The position numbers and the translations under genes were made by a program. A DNA stretch of 64,000 bases, taken from assembly GCF_003390395.1 (NCBI RefSeq), contig NZ_QUOV01000001.1:2170001-2234000 (forward strand), in the 5' to 3' direction. Position 1 is the stretch's first letter, and each line of letters opens with the position of its first letter. Under the pieces are notes generated by a model that did not search any database, had not been told where the DNA came from, and was given only the letters and a program-made list of their open reading frames with translations. Shown here one piece after another: positions 27,584-37,425 of this stretch. Source of the stretch: Thalassotalea euphylliae. GTDB lineage: Bacteria > Pseudomonadota > Gammaproteobacteria > Enterobacterales > Alteromonadaceae.

Positions 27584-28882
27584 ATGAGCATTATTTATAC
27601 AGATGATTTAGCGTTTGACCGCGCACATATTTGGCACCCGTATACGTCAATGACTAACCCTTTACCTAGCTTTAAGGTAAAAAGTGCCAATGGCGTGCAT
27701 TTAACACTAGAAGGCGGCCAACAAGTTATCGATGGTATGTCATCTTGGTGGGCAGTTATTCACGGTTATAACCACCCTCGCCTAAATCAATCGGTATCAA
27801 ACCAGCTAGCGCAAATGGCACATGTCATGTTCGGCGGCTTAACTCATGAGCCAGCTATTGAACTTTGTAAAAAGCTAGTAACGTTAACACCTGAGGGGCT
27901 TGAGAAAGTATTTCTTGCTGATAGCGGCTCTGTTGCGGTTGAAGTCGCGCTTAAAATGGCAATTCAGTATTGGCATAGTTTAGGTCAACCACAAAAAAAC
28001 AAACTATTAACGGTAAAAAATGGCTATCACGGTGATACTTTTGCTGCGATGTCGGTATGCGACCCAGTTAACGGTATGCACCAGCTATTTGCCAACTCCA
28101 TTAACCAGCACTATTTTGCCGATGCGCCGCAAACTCGATTTGGTGAAGAATGGCAAGCAGACGATATCGCGCCGTTAAAAGCGCTATTTGAGCAACACCA
28201 CCAAGAAATCGCCGCCTTTATTATCGAGCCTGTGGTGCAAGGTGCTGGTGGCATGCGGATTTATCACCCGCAGTATTTAGCTGAATGTCGAAAATTGTGC
28301 GATGAGTACAATGTATTGATGATTGTTGATGAAATCGCCACTGGCTTTGGTCGTACGGCTAAGTTGTTTGCCAGCGAATGGGCAGATATCACGCCAGATA
28401 TTATGTGCTTAGGCAAAGCATTAACGGGCGGCTATATGACACTTGCCGCAACACTGACCACTAAACACATTGCAGAAACCATCAGTAACGGCGAAGCAGG
28501 CTGTTTTATGCATGGCCCAACGTTTATGGGCAATCCACTTGCCTGCGCCGTTGCCAATGAAAGCTTAGCAATGCTGATGGAAAACCAGTGGCAAGCGCAA
28601 GTAAGCCGTATTGAAAAAACGCTCACGAGTCTGATTTCGCCTTTAGCTGAACATCGCCGTGTAGCTGATGTACGGGTACTGGGAGCTATCGGCGTTATTG
28701 AAACAAAACAAGCAGTGAAGATGGAAAATATTCAAGCACTATTTGTTGAGCAAGGTGTGTGGATTCGCCCGTTTGGTAAACTCATTTACTTAATGCCACC
28801 TTTTGTGAGTTCTGATGAACACCTACAGAAACTTGTTTCGGCAATTGCATTGGCACTAGATAATGAACACTGCTTTCAATAG
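27584..28882 (+). CDS. bioA: Adenosylmethionine--8-amino-7-oxononanoate aminotransferase BioA
   Basis: Class-III PLP aminotransferase that uses SAM as amino donor to make 7,8-diaminopelargonate. 432 residues. It has HIWHPYTSM and [16 protein letters not shown], the BioA signature near the N-terminus, [28 protein letters not shown], the PLP-contact [10 protein letters not shown], and the Schiff-base lysine in [10 protein letters not shown]. Divergent from bioBFCD. Confidence 0.96.
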   Translation: MSIIYTDDLAFDRAHIWHPYTSMTNPLPSFKVKSANGVHLTLEGGQQVIDGMSSWWAVIHGYNHPRLNQSVSNQLAQMAHVMFGGLTHEPAIELCKKLVTLTPEGLEKVFLADSGSVAVEVALKMAIQYWHSLGQPQKNKLLTVKNGYHGDTFAAMSVCDPVNGMHQLFANSINQHYFADAPQTRFGEEWQADDIAPLKALFEQHHQEIAAFIIEPVVQGAGGMRIYHPQYLAECRKLCDEYNVLMIVDEIATGFGRTAKLFASEWADITPDIMCLGKALTGGYMTLAATLTTKHIAETISNGEAGCFMHGPTFMGNPLACAVANESLAMLMENQWQAQVSRIEKTLTSLISPLAEHRRVADVRVLGAIGVIETKQAVKMENIQALFVEQGVWIRPFGKLIYLMPPFVSSDEHLQKLVSAIALALDNEHCFQ

Positions 28883-28986
28883 TTTTATATTGTGTTCAAT
28901 TACTAAGGGTTAGTGTTCAATTGCTTAGGATGAGTGATCTTTGCTAGGAAACATCATACATTTCTAATGAATGTTTAATATTGAAT

Positions 28987-29370
28987 TTAAGACTGCCAAT
29001 AAGCATTAATTGCAATATAAAATACCCAAGCCGCGCAAATCACAAAAAGTAGTACGAAGTTATAAAACTTATTATCGGTAGCGCGGCGAGTGCGAAAATG
29101 ACTCAATATAATGCTACCGAGGCTTAATAACGCGGTAATCCACAATAGTATGTACAAATAGTCAGTGAGTGGCGTTACCCAATAGTCTCTTACCTCAATG
29201 CCTTTATAACGGGTAATACCGTAAGAACGTTCCGGTGCTGCGTAAAATGAAACAACTAAGGCGATAGAAAATAAAAACCAGCCAATCAATGACAACCACT
29301 GTAAAATGTTAACCCAAGTGTCTTTGTTTTCTCGGCGGTCTACTTCCGGCCATTGCTTGTTTGAATCCAT
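28987..29370 (-). CDS. Small inner-membrane protein, three predicted TM segments
   Basis: About 127 residues from the ATG at 29370 (an in-frame start five codons upstream is also possible). An N-terminal polar stretch (MDSNKQWPEVDRRENK) is followed by membrane segments WLSLIGWFLFSIALVVSFYA, YLYILLWITALLSLGSIIL and NFVLLFVICAAWVFYIAI. The loop between TM1 and TM2 has an aromatic stretch RYKGIEVRDYWVTP. I do not recognise the family; it lies alone between bioA and asnS. Confidence 0.72.
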   Translation of the reverse strand: MDSNKQWPEVDRRENKDTWVNILQWLSLIGWFLFSIALVVSFYAAPERSYGITRYKGIEVRDYWVTPLTDYLYILLWITALLSLGSIILSHFRTRRATDNKFYNFVLLFVICAAWVFYIAINAYWQS

Positions 29371-29529
29371 CTTAACTACATCCAAAATAACAACATTTTT
29401 AGTGTAAACATTCAGTTCACGAATTAATTAGCTAAATTAAGTAATTATTACTTGTTAAACGCAATAGTCACGTTAACATAATACGCCCTAAAATTATGTA
29501 TTATTTATAACGAAAAACGAGGTCATTCA

Positions 29530-30930
29530 ATGTCAGTTATTTCAATTACTGATGTCTTAGCAGGCAAATTCCCTGTTAATGAAGAGATCACTGTGCACGG
29601 CTGGATCCGCACTCGCCGCGACTCAAAAGCAGGTATCTCATTTTTAGCTATTCACGATGGTTCATGTTTCGACGCCATCCAAGCTGTTGTTCCGAATGAT
29701 CTGAATAATTACGAAGAAGAAGTTTTAAAACTAACGACTGGTTGTTCAGTAAAAGTTACGGGTACTTTGGTAGAGTCTCAAGGCCAAGGTCAAGCGTTCG
29801 AAATTCAAGCAACTGGTGTTGAAGTGCTAGGTTATGTTGAAGACCCTGACACTTACCCGATGGCTGCTAAACGTCACAGCATCGAATTCTTGCGTGAGCA
29901 AGCGCACTTGCGTGCTCGCACAAACTTAGGAGGTGCGGTAACACGTGTGCGCAACACGCTTGCACAAGCAATTCACCGCTTTTTCCATGAGAAAGGCTAC
30001 TTCTGGATTGCAACGCCATTAATCACAGCAAGTGACTGTGAAGGTGCAGGTGAAATGTTCCGTGTGAGCACGTTAGACATGGAAAACCTACCACGCACTG
30101 ACAAAGGCGAAGTAGATTACAGCGAAGATTTCTTCGGTAAAGAAGCGTTTTTAACAGTATCTGGCCAACTAAACGTTGAAACCTACTGTAGCGCTCTTTC
30201 AAAAGTTTACACTTTTGGTCCAACTTTCCGTGCTGAAAACTCAAATACTTCTCGTCACTTAGCAGAGTTTTGGATGGTTGAGCCTGAAATCGCATTTGCT
30301 GATTTATCAGATGCTGCAGATTTGGCTGAAGACATGCTGAAGTATGTACTAAAAGCATTACTTGAAGAGCGCGCTGATGATATGGCGTTCTTCCAACAAC
30401 GCGTTGATAAAACCGTTATCGATCGTTTAAATGCACTAATCAGTACCGACTTTGTACGCATGGATTACACTGACGCTATCGAGATCTTAGAAAACTGTGG
30501 TAAGAAATTCGAAAACCCAGTGTCTTGGGGCATCGACTTAAACTCTGAGCACGAGCGTTACTTAGCCGAAGAACATGTTGGTGCGCCAATTATTCTGCAA
30601 AACTACCCGAAAGATATTAAAGCTTTCTACATGCGCCTTAATGAAGACGGTAAAACAGTTGCGGCGATGGATATTCTTGCGCCAGGTATTGGTGAGATTA
30701 TCGGTGGTGCACAACGTGAAGAACGTTTAGATGTACTAGATGCACGTTTAGCGGAAATGGACTTAGATCCAGCTGATTACAGTTGGTACCGTGACTTACG
30801 ACGCTACGGTACTGTGCCTCACGCTGGTTTTGGTTTAGGCTTCGAACGTTTAATTGCTTACGCTACTGGTATTGCAAACGTACGTGACGTTATTCCATTC
30901 CCTCGTACACCAAACAACGCTGCATTCTAA
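29530..30930 (+). CDS. asnS: Asparaginyl-tRNA synthetase
   Basis: Class IIb aminoacyl-tRNA synthetase, 466 residues as in E. coli. N-terminal OB-fold anticodon-binding domain ([28 protein letters not shown] in family order), motif 2 around [21 protein letters not shown] and motif 3 [15 protein letters not shown] near the C-terminus (GLGFERL), ending in [10 protein letters not shown]. It stands alone with its own terminator. Confidence 0.96.
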   Translation: MSVISITDVLAGKFPVNEEITVHGWIRTRRDSKAGISFLAIHDGSCFDAIQAVVPNDLNNYEEEVLKLTTGCSVKVTGTLVESQGQGQAFEIQATGVEVLGYVEDPDTYPMAAKRHSIEFLREQAHLRARTNLGGAVTRVRNTLAQAIHRFFHEKGYFWIATPLITASDCEGAGEMFRVSTLDMENLPRTDKGEVDYSEDFFGKEAFLTVSGQLNVETYCSALSKVYTFGPTFRAENSNTSRHLAEFWMVEPEIAFADLSDAADLAEDMLKYVLKALLEERADDMAFFQQRVDKTVIDRLNALISTDFVRMDYTDAIEILENCGKKFENPVSWGIDLNSEHERYLAEEHVGAPIILQNYPKDIKAFYMRLNEDGKTVAAMDILAPGIGEIIGGAQREERLDVLDARLAEMDLDPADYSWYRDLRRYGTVPHAGFGLGFERLIAYATGIANVRDVIPFPRTPNNAAF

Positions 30931-30958
30931 GCAGTATTGTAGCGAGTTAATTAAATTA

Positions 30959-30987
30959 GAAAGCCCATCTAGTTGATGGGCTTTTTG
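30959..30987 (+). terminator. Rho-independent terminator after asnS
   Basis: Stem AAAGCCCATC / GATGGGCTTT with loop TAGTT, followed by a T run. Confidence 0.9.
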
Positions 30988-31112
30988 TTATTTGGCTTTT
31001 TATTTTTTGCTTTGCGGTGTTTTTATTTTGGCTCTTTTGGGGCCATTGGCCAACCAACACAATATGCCGAGCTAATGCACTTATTTAATGCACTTAGTCA
31101 TTGATTCACGAT

Positions 31113-31592
31113 TCATTTGATTAACAATTCAAGTTCATCTCCATAGCTTACCCCCTCAATAAAAGGCGCAATAAGTTCAACCACATTACTCGGTTGAAAA
31201 TGCCCTACTTTAGTTTCTGCTTTGGGTTGATAGATAAAAGCTGAATAGCATTTTCCTTGGTAAGCAATTTCGCAAGAATAGAAATCAAAATCCTCTGCTG
31301 GCCAATCTGTTGTCCATTTAACGTTTTTAAATCGATAGTCGGCTATGCCAAACTGAATGCACAGCTCTGCATGCCTCTCTTGACAGGGCTCTTGACTCGA
31401 TTCTTGAACTAGATCTTGAACAGTTTGCTCAATTGCCAAATTAATTGTGCCATCGAACATTCGGGATAAATCTAGCCCTAACTTTTTAAAGAAAGGTTTT
31501 TGTAACGCTATTGTACCTTCAGAAAATGGCGAGTCAGTGGCTTTGCCAGAAGCAACTTGATGGCCCTTAATAACTCGCCCTTTCATTCTCAT
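31113..31592 (-). CDS. Unknown protein resembling the DUF120 / CTP-dependent riboflavin kinase fold
   Basis: 159 residues, cytosolic. I see a layout like DUF120: an N-terminal strand GRVIKGHQVASGKATDSPF, then LGLDLSRMFDGTINLAI, where the family has PYPGTLNLxL, and a C-terminal block AFIYQPKAETKVGHFQPSNVVELIAPF followed by GDELELLI, where the family has xIRPxxTxH...IEIIAP...GDEVEV. The middle (residues about 50-80) carries a Gln/Glu-rich insert. The resemblance is by eye only. DUF120 enzymes are archaeal CTP-dependent riboflavin kinases; catalysis here is unproven. The phosphodiesterase gene lies 59 bases upstream on the same strand. Confidence 0.7.
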   Translation of the reverse strand: MRMKGRVIKGHQVASGKATDSPFSEGTIALQKPFFKKLGLDLSRMFDGTINLAIEQTVQDLVQESSQEPCQERHAELCIQFGIADYRFKNVKWTTDWPAEDFDFYSCEIAYQGKCYSAFIYQPKAETKVGHFQPSNVVELIAPFIEGVSYGDELELLIK

Positions 31593-31651
31593 CGTTATTG
31601 TCTAGCTATAAAGTTTAGTTAAAGGTTTATGTATAAGCTTAAGACTTTGCA

Positions 31652-32848
31652 TTAATCAACAATATATTCGTTAATGGCATGCTTGTCTGCTGGCGTTTTT
31701 ACGCCAATTAATTCTGCGATAAAGTTAAACACGTGAATGTTTTCAAATGCTTCTACCTTTCCTGGCTTGACGTTGGGGCCTGACGCAAAAAATACGGCTT
31801 CCATTTGTGCTGTATCGGCAATGTCATAACCATGAGTTGCTGCTGTTTGATATTTTTTTTCGATAAAAATGATACCAGGCGCCGCGTTAACAATTAAATT
31901 CGGTAGTACGTCGGCTTGAGCTTGTGTTGTCGGTGCGAAACGCCAATGCTTTGGATAACTGTCAGGTAAATAAGCTTGATAACGACCTTGGCCTTTTTTA
32001 TTTATTCGTTTTGCTGACTCCGCTAATACCTTTTTATTGTTGGAGTAAACATAAAGCTGTGTTTGACCATTCACCACTAGGGAGTTTTTCGACAATACTC
32101 GTGGCAGAACTTTAGATTGTAAAAGTTTATTCTTGATTGGTGCCATACCGTGATCAGACACAATCACTAAATTGATTTGAATATCATTTTCGTTTAGCAC
32201 ATCAAGAAATTCACCTACTAGCTGATCTACTTCAGCCACTGCTGCTTTAGCTTCGCTCGAATCTATTCCATGTTCGTGATTGGCTGAGTCGACAACCGAA
32301 AAGTAACTGGTAATAAATTGCGGTCGTTTTTCTTTAGGTAGCTTTAACCAGTCTATTACTTGCATCAACCGTTGCCGATTAGAATGGCTGCCATCATAAA
32401 TTTCGTAAAAAGTGGGACGCGTATTAAATAGATTGGCATCAGATGTTGGCCAAAAATAAGTGGCCGCTGTCACACCTTGTTCCTCTGCTAACACCCACAA
32501 AGGTTTGGCGAGTAACCAGCTTGGATCTTCTTTAGTTTTACCCATGCTGTAGAGGTTGTTTCGTGTTCTACTGTAAAAACGGTTGTGAATAATGCCGTGC
32601 TCAAGAGGATACTTGCCTGTGACGATAGAGATATGATTTGGAAAGGTTTTTGTTGGGTAAACCGGGAGTAACGCGTTACTGGATAACCCCTTATTTCTTA
32701 ATGATGATAAGTGTTTTGGGGCAAGTAATTCGAATTGCTCTTGGCTAAAGCCATCGATAGAAAGGAGTACTGTCGGCGCTTTTTCTGCAAAAGCAGGTGT
32801 CACTGTGATAACGCTTAAAACAAGCATTATTGTCGTTAAAAACTTCAC
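31652..32848 (-). CDS. Secreted nucleotide pyrophosphatase/phosphodiesterase (alkaline phosphatase superfamily)
   Basis: About 398 residues from a GTG at 32848, chosen because it gives a compact signal peptide (VKFLTTIMLVLSVITVTPAFA) behind GTGGA; a longer TTG start exists. It shows all NPP metal and catalytic positions: Asp in LLSIDGF, Thr nucleophile in PTKTFPNHISIVTGKYPLEHGI, Asp/His in DSANHEHGID, SDHGM, and the last His in ATHGYD. Expected to work in the periplasm hydrolysing nucleotide or phosphodiester bonds. The closest type is the bacterial ENPP group. Substrate unknown. Confidence 0.9.
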   Translation of the reverse strand: MKFLTTIMLVLSVITVTPAFAEKAPTVLLSIDGFSQEQFELLAPKHLSSLRNKGLSSNALLPVYPTKTFPNHISIVTGKYPLEHGIIHNRFYSRTRNNLYSMGKTKEDPSWLLAKPLWVLAEEQGVTAATYFWPTSDANLFNTRPTFYEIYDGSHSNRQRLMQVIDWLKLPKEKRPQFITSYFSVVDSANHEHGIDSSEAKAAVAEVDQLVGEFLDVLNENDIQINLVIVSDHGMAPIKNKLLQSKVLPRVLSKNSLVVNGQTQLYVYSNNKKVLAESAKRINKKGQGRYQAYLPDSYPKHWRFAPTTQAQADVLPNLIVNAAPGIIFIEKKYQTAATHGYDIADTAQMEAVFFASGPNVKPGKVEAFENIHVFNFIAELIGVKTPADKHAINEYIVD

Positions 32849-32970
32849 TATGTTTCCACTTATAATTATGTTGATTTCTCTTTTGTTAACGAGAAAGCGC
32901 AAAAGTACGCTGGTGAATGAATCATTAAAATTGAGTTAACAAACGAACAAAAGGCAAAATTTGGGCAATA

Positions 32971-32994
32971 AAAAAGGAGCATAATGCTCCTTTT
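32971..32994 (-). terminator. Hairpin terminator after the phosphoribosyltransferase gene
   Basis: Stem AAAAGGAGCA / TGCTCCTTTT with a three-base loop; A and T runs on both sides allow action for the minus-strand gene just upstream. Confidence 0.8.
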
Positions 32995-33008
32995 CTGTGG
33001 CAGTACGA

Positions 33009-33566
33009 TTACACGAATAGATCTTTAATATTCGCTAAGTCGGTTTTGCCGTTAGCAATTTCTTCTGGTGTTAAACCGGAAAGTTCATGAGGGAAAACTA
33101 ACCACTCTTCTGACTCATGAACATAGTAATCAGGCACAATTTCTACCTTGGAATTTTTAGGCTTATACCAAGGGCATGCAACGCGAACATCGGTTGGCAT
33201 GTTGTTGCGCATTAACACTTTTAATTGTTTGATAAGGGCGTCAATACTGCGGCCAGAATCAAATACATCATCAACAATTAATAGGCCGTCACCCGCGTTA
33301 GCATTTTCAATAATGTAGTGCAAACCGTGTACTTTAATTTCTTTACTTTGCTGATTGATGCCGTAGTAAGAAGAAGTACGCACTGCAATATGGTCGGTCT
33401 CTACTTTTTTGAAATCAAAAAATTCTTGAACGGCGATACCGATCGGCGCACCACCACGCCAAATGCCAACGATAAACTCTGGTCGGAAGCCATCTTCATA
33501 GACTTTGGCCGCTAATTTGAATGAATCTTCAAGTAACTCTTGCGCTGAAATGTATTTCTTTTCCAT
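33009..33566 (-). CDS. Purine phosphoribosyltransferase (xanthine/hypoxanthine-guanine type)
   Basis: 185-residue type-I phosphoribosyltransferase for purine salvage. It has the PPi loop IVGIWRGGAPIGI near residues 31-43 and the PRPP-binding loop GLLIVDDVFDSGRSID near 93-108. The C-terminus has CPWYKPKNSKVEIVPDYYVHE and EEWLVFPHEL, with aromatic residues that would stack on the base. The exact base (xanthine, guanine or hypoxanthine) cannot be read; the length and C-terminal part suggest a Gpt-like enzyme. Single gene with its own terminator. Confidence 0.87.
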   Translation of the reverse strand: MEKKYISAQELLEDSFKLAAKVYEDGFRPEFIVGIWRGGAPIGIAVQEFFDFKKVETDHIAVRTSSYYGINQQSKEIKVHGLHYIIENANAGDGLLIVDDVFDSGRSIDALIKQLKVLMRNNMPTDVRVACPWYKPKNSKVEIVPDYYVHESEEWLVFPHELSGLTPEEIANGKTDLANIKDLFV

Positions 33567-33638
33567 TGAGGAAATTACCTATTTATTAAAGCTAAGGTGA
33601 TAACCAACGATTGTAACAAAGCTTGACTAGTTGGTTAA

Positions 33639-34610
33639 CTACTTTACGCCAATATGTTGATCTAAATAGCGTAGATGTAAATAAATACTATTGCTAGCAC
33701 GCCAAAAAAATTCTTTATTAATGTTATCGTAAGTGTCAGACGTTTGGTGATAATGCTGATGTGTGCCTACCCCAAAATAGATGAATGGGATGCCTGCTCG
33801 ATAAAATACGCCGTGGTCACTCGCCAGCTTCCATCGCCTTTTATTCCACATGCCTGCCGCCCTTTCGCGCTTAAAACCCTTTTGTACCGGCACCCAACTG
33901 GAATACTGAAAGCGTAAGAATTCCTCTTCCTTTTGGTCAGATAATAACTGATCAAGATTATGACTAATGTAACTTAGCTTACTCGTATTCTTAACCCCAG
34001 CTATCATGTCCAAATTAACGTTTAGCAAGGTATCTCTTACAATGCCTGGTAATTCATCTACAAAAGCTTTGGCACCTCGAAGGTTATCTTCCTCTCCATC
34101 ACTAAAGACTAAAATAATATCGTGCTTCGTTTTACCTTTTAGTACCTTAGCCAATTCAAGCAGTGCCGCAACGCCTGAGGCATTATCGTCTGCGCCGTTA
34201 TAGACTTTATCACCACTCGCACCAATGTGATCATAGTGCGCCGAAAGCACAATATAGCGCGGTGACAGTATTTCGTCAGCGTTATTGCCCTTAATGTACG
34301 CAATAACATTCGTACCGTTTTTTTGCCTACCAAGGTGGTAACTAAAAGACTGAAAATACCCTCCCACTTGCGGTAAAGGCCCAATTCCATAATTGATAAG
34401 TTCATTTTTAATATATTGCGCGCTTGCTCGTGCGCCTTGAGTATCTGTTTCTCGGCCTTTGAGTTGATCACTCGCCAAATATTTAACATGGGCAAGTAAT
34501 GAGGATTGATTGATAACTGTGCCTGAAAGAGGCGGCGACTGATAAAGTGTTGTTTTGTTAGTACATGCACTAACGCATACAATTAGCAATAAAATACTTA
34601 ATTGCTTCAT
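33639..34610 (-). CDS. M28-family zinc aminopeptidase, lipoprotein
   Basis: 323 residues. Signal peptide with lipobox SACT (Cys16), so anchored in the envelope. M28 zinc ligands and catalytic residues in order: His/Asp in VLSAHYDHIG (about 124-133), Asp in NGADDNASGVAALLELA, Glu pair in FSDGEEDNLRGAKAF, Asp in NLDMIAG, and His in QHYHQTSDTYDNI. An N-terminal LKGRETDTQGAR motif is typical of the group. Probably clips N-terminal residues from peptides in the periplasm or at the outer membrane. Next gene after a TPR lipoprotein, 14 bases away, and probably cotranscribed. Confidence 0.9.
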   Translation of the reverse strand: MKQLSILLLIVCVSACTNKTTLYQSPPLSGTVINQSSLLAHVKYLASDQLKGRETDTQGARASAQYIKNELINYGIGPLPQVGGYFQSFSYHLGRQKNGTNVIAYIKGNNADEILSPRYIVLSAHYDHIGASGDKVYNGADDNASGVAALLELAKVLKGKTKHDIILVFSDGEEDNLRGAKAFVDELPGIVRDTLLNVNLDMIAGVKNTSKLSYISHNLDQLLSDQKEEEFLRFQYSSWVPVQKGFKRERAAGMWNKRRWKLASDHGVFYRAGIPFIYFGVGTHQHYHQTSDTYDNINKEFFWRASNSIYLHLRYLDQHIGVK

Positions 34611-34624
34611 ATTAGCTCAGGACA

Positions 34625-35815
34625 CTACTGGTTTAAGATATTGAGCTTCGCCAAATATTGCTGTTCAACATCTGGATATTTGTTAATCCGAATCGCCCTT
34701 TTCATTGCTATTTTCGCAGAGTTTGTTTTGCCTAAGGCACTAAACACTTTAGCTAATCCATAGTGAAATTCATGAATGCTGTCATCAAGTTTTATCGCCC
34801 GTTGGTAATGACGAGCTGCACTTTCATAATTGCCTTCATAAAAATCTTCATCTGCTAACAAGGCATGGTAATACGGGTTTTTAATACGCTGTTTGAGTAT
34901 CATGCTGTCGATGCGCCGTGCTTCATCGTAGCGACCTTGAATTGCCAACAATATGGAAAGATTCGTTAAGGTGTTTAAGCTTCTTGCATCTAAGCTAATC
35001 GCATGACGATAAGTGGTTTCTGCTAGCTCATTTTGATCCGTGAATCGGTAAAGTACAGCCAAATTTCCCCAGCCTGCAGCAAAATCAGGAGCGGTTTTTA
35101 CTGCTTGAGCAAAATAACGGTAGGCAGTGTCGTAATCGCTTTCAACAAGTGCTTGTGCGCCCTTATTATTATAAAACATCGCTGCAACCGTATTAATACT
35201 GACTTTTTTCTTAGGAAAGCGTTTCTTTTTAACGAAAGGATCAAAATCAATTTCGATATCAGCACCGCCCCACACAACACTAACATTAGGATCTCGAGAT
35301 TTAACACCAGGAATTAGTAAGTTAACGTGGCCTGTTAGCAAATTATATTGGCCATTTCTCACCCAGTATTCTGGTACTTGAACATCTTGGAACACAACAT
35401 CAAGCCCCGACGCTTTAGCCATGGCATACGCCATAATGGTTAACGACATGCAATTGGCCGTCTGGCTTTGATACGTTTCACTCGCGGTTAAATTTGCATT
35501 ACTTTGATAAGCAAGACCAACATTATTATCACTAAAAATATGGCGAATAAGTTTCATTGCTTTATTGTGCTTGGTGCGCTCAGACATAAAGCTGCTGCGC
35601 ACAACCGACTTCATTTCATCGCTTAACGCAAAAATTTCTTCTTTTGACTCAACATCAATTTGCTGCGCTTTGGGGAAGGCTTTGTCAACTAGGAGTAGGT
35701 CTGGATTATAGGCGGCGACACCCGCAGAGTGTTGAGGCACAGTTGAATTGCAACCGCTAAGCGAAAAAACCATGGGGAACAGCAATAAAACCAGTCTATG
35801 CATAAGCCACCTCAA
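34625..35815 (-). CDS. TPR lipoprotein with transglutaminase-like N-terminal domain
   Basis: 396 residues. Signal peptide with lipobox LSGC. The middle part (about 60-190) resembles a transglutaminase-like fold: the Cys in SQTANCMSLTIMAYAMAKASGL and the His in LLTGHVNLLIPG are in the expected order, with a possible Asp later (IEIDFDPF). From about 215 on there are tandem TPR repeats (ALVESDYDTAYRYFAQAVKTAPDFAAGWGNLA and following units, each about 34 residues). It probably holds a protein complex at the envelope; the Cys/His pair may be catalytic. Followed by the M28 peptidase gene. Confidence 0.82.
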   Translation of the reverse strand: MRWLMHRLVLLLFPMVFSLSGCNSTVPQHSAGVAAYNPDLLLVDKAFPKAQQIDVESKEEIFALSDEMKSVVRSSFMSERTKHNKAMKLIRHIFSDNNVGLAYQSNANLTASETYQSQTANCMSLTIMAYAMAKASGLDVVFQDVQVPEYWVRNGQYNLLTGHVNLLIPGVKSRDPNVSVVWGGADIEIDFDPFVKKKRFPKKKVSINTVAAMFYNNKGAQALVESDYDTAYRYFAQAVKTAPDFAAGWGNLAVLYRFTDQNELAETTYRHAISLDARSLNTLTNLSILLAIQGRYDEARRIDSMILKQRIKNPYYHALLADEDFYEGNYESAARHYQRAIKLDDSIHEFHYGLAKVFSALGKTNSAKIAMKRAIRINKYPDVEQQYLAKLNILNQ

Positions 35816-36005
35816 ACATCACATCTTATTTAAGCATAATGTAAAACTGATAGATTGCTTAATTGAATACTATGCGGTTAATAACTCGTTACATAAAAAC
35901 TTGTGGAAGAGCAATTAGCTATGTGGAGATGTGTTTGTCTTATAACTTGTCGATGTGTTGAAAACTGAGGTTTAGTATAGGCTCCAATTACTAGAGCCTT
36001 ATAAC

Positions 36006-36035
36006 GAAAAAAGGCTGCACAATGTGCAGCCTTTT
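36006..36035 (-). terminator. Terminator of tRNA-Ser copy 1
   Basis: Stem GGCTGCAC / GTGCAGCC with a three-base loop, then T run on the minus strand. Identical to the terminator of copy 2. Confidence 0.88.
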
Positions 36036-36041
36036 CGAATA

Positions 36042-36132
36042 TGGCGGTGAGATAGGGATTTGAACCCTAGAGGGGCTACAAACCCCTGCCGGTTTTCAAG
36101 ACCGGTGCTTTCGACCACTCAGCCATCTCACC
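36042..36132 (-). tRNA. tRNA-Ser (UGA anticodon), copy 1
   Basis: 91 bases with genome-encoded CCA. Acceptor arms GGTGAGA / TCTCACC, discriminator G, anticodon loop CTTGAAA between CCGGT and ACCGG, giving anticodon TGA; long variable arm (GCAGGGGTTTGTAGCCCC region) as expected of a class-II tRNA; T loop GGTTCAAATCC. Identical to copies at 37303 and 38798. Confidence 0.96.
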
Positions 36133-36164
36133 AAACTTGTTCCCTTTGCTTGGGAACGAGGCGC

Positions 36165-36193
36165 ATATTAAAGACAGATTCACAGCTTGTAAA
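36165..36193 (-). promoter_or_regulatory. Promoter of tRNA-Ser copy 1
   Basis: TTTACA-N17-TAATAT on the minus strand, followed by a GC-rich discriminator GCGCCTCG typical of stringently controlled stable-RNA promoters. A leader hairpin GTTCCC / GGGAAC separates it from the mature tRNA. Confidence 0.78.
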
Positions 36194-36392
36194 GCCCTAA
36201 TTTGAAGATTTTTAACGATAAAGAAGATAATTGTACTGTTTGATTAATTAACCTACGCAACTCGTTCAAAAAGTATAAGGCAACTCAATTTGCGAGGCAC
36301 TCAACACTCGATTAATTCGATGTATTTACCCCATATATCCTCACTTTAGGTTTCAAATTCGACGCTATTAATTCACGAATAGATCAAGATAA

Positions 36393-37175
36393 CTAGATAG
36401 CAGCCTTTTGAACTACCTTCAGTTCGATTATAAAATCCGAATTACTAAGCAATTTCATCGCTTTTTTTAGCTGCTTACCAAGATGTGGCTTAAGGTATCG
36501 ACTAGCCTCATTGATTGGTAGATCTTTTAGCAGTAGAAATATTGCAAGCGCATAAACATGTTCATTTTCACTGAGGTATCCACTGCGACTTGATTTCCAC
36601 CCTTGAGAGTCTGCATCGGCATATTGGCTAAAGTTAAATGCTGAGTTCGCCATAAATATCCCAAACCCCATAAAAGTCGCTGCAATATCTGTTGCAAACT
36701 CCCAATTATCCCAACCGCCCGGTGGCTCATCTTTAGCAGTTGCTGTTAAATAGTGCGCAAGCTCATATGCAAGCGTGGCAACCAATTGCATAGGTTGCCC
36801 TACTAAAACTGGATTGTAGGTAATAATCACTTTATCTGACGCAGTAGCTTGGAAAGTTCCATTAGGGCTAACTGGTGCATTTTGTATGGCAATACCCGCA
36901 GAAATGAAAGGGTTGGCATCTTCTTGTTGTGCTTCAAGTATGCAATCCCACTCCGCCATATTGGCGTGCTGCTTTACTGAATTAAACGTTGCTATAGCGG
37001 CAGCTTCTGCGTTATCTGCTTCAACAGGAAAATATGCTTTTGTCGGTAAGACTAAACTTGTTGCTTGGTAAAAATCTTCTCCACCAAAATTACGCAACAA
37101 CCAGCGATATGTCTCAATATGAAATGTTTGATCTTCTGGCGCAAGAAAGGGTTTGTTTTTAAATAAGTTAAACAT
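36393..37175 (-). CDS. Unknown protein with degenerate metallopeptidase-like motif (YELAH)
   Basis: 260 residues from the ATG at 37175 (an in-frame TTG eight codons earlier is less likely). No signal peptide. Its central block reads QLVATLAYELAHYLTA, then about 20 residues on EFATDIAATFMGFGIFMANSAF. In zincin-like relatives this place has HELAH plus a downstream Glu/Asp helix; here the first His is Tyr, so zinc binding as a peptidase is doubtful. The C-terminus has LAIFLLLKDLPINEASRYLKPHLGKQLKKAMKLL, helical. It lies between two tRNA-Ser copies. Function unknown. Confidence 0.72.
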   Translation of the reverse strand: MFNLFKNKPFLAPEDQTFHIETYRWLLRNFGGEDFYQATSLVLPTKAYFPVEADNAEAAAIATFNSVKQHANMAEWDCILEAQQEDANPFISAGIAIQNAPVSPNGTFQATASDKVIITYNPVLVGQPMQLVATLAYELAHYLTATAKDEPPGGWDNWEFATDIAATFMGFGIFMANSAFNFSQYADADSQGWKSSRSGYLSENEHVYALAIFLLLKDLPINEASRYLKPHLGKQLKKAMKLLSNSDFIIELKVVQKAAI

Positions 37176-37265
37176 CAATCCATTGAAGCTTGAAAGCAAT
37201 GAGTTTGATATTACAAAAACAATAAACAGAGGTCTATTGATTACCCCCTGTTTGAATAATTAAAA

Positions 37266-37296
37266 CGAAAAAAGGCTGCACAATGTGCAGCCTTTT
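37266..37296 (-). terminator. Terminator of tRNA-Ser copy 2
   Basis: Same hairpin as after copy 1: GGCTGCAC / GTGCAGCC with T run. Confidence 0.88.
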
Positions 37297-37302
37297 CGAA
37301 TA

Positions 37303-37393
37303 TGGCGGTGAGATAGGGATTTGAACCCTAGAGGGGCTACAAACCCCTGCCGGTTTTCAAGACCGGTGCTTTCGACCACTCAGCCATCTCACC
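37303..37393 (-). tRNA. tRNA-Ser (UGA anticodon), copy 2
   Basis: 91 bases, identical to copy 1 including encoded CCA. Flanking sequence (terminator and about 30 bases of leader) is shared with copy 1, pointing to recent duplication. Confidence 0.96.
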
Positions 37394-37425
37394 AAACTTG
37401 TTCCCTTTGCTTGGGAACGGTGCGC

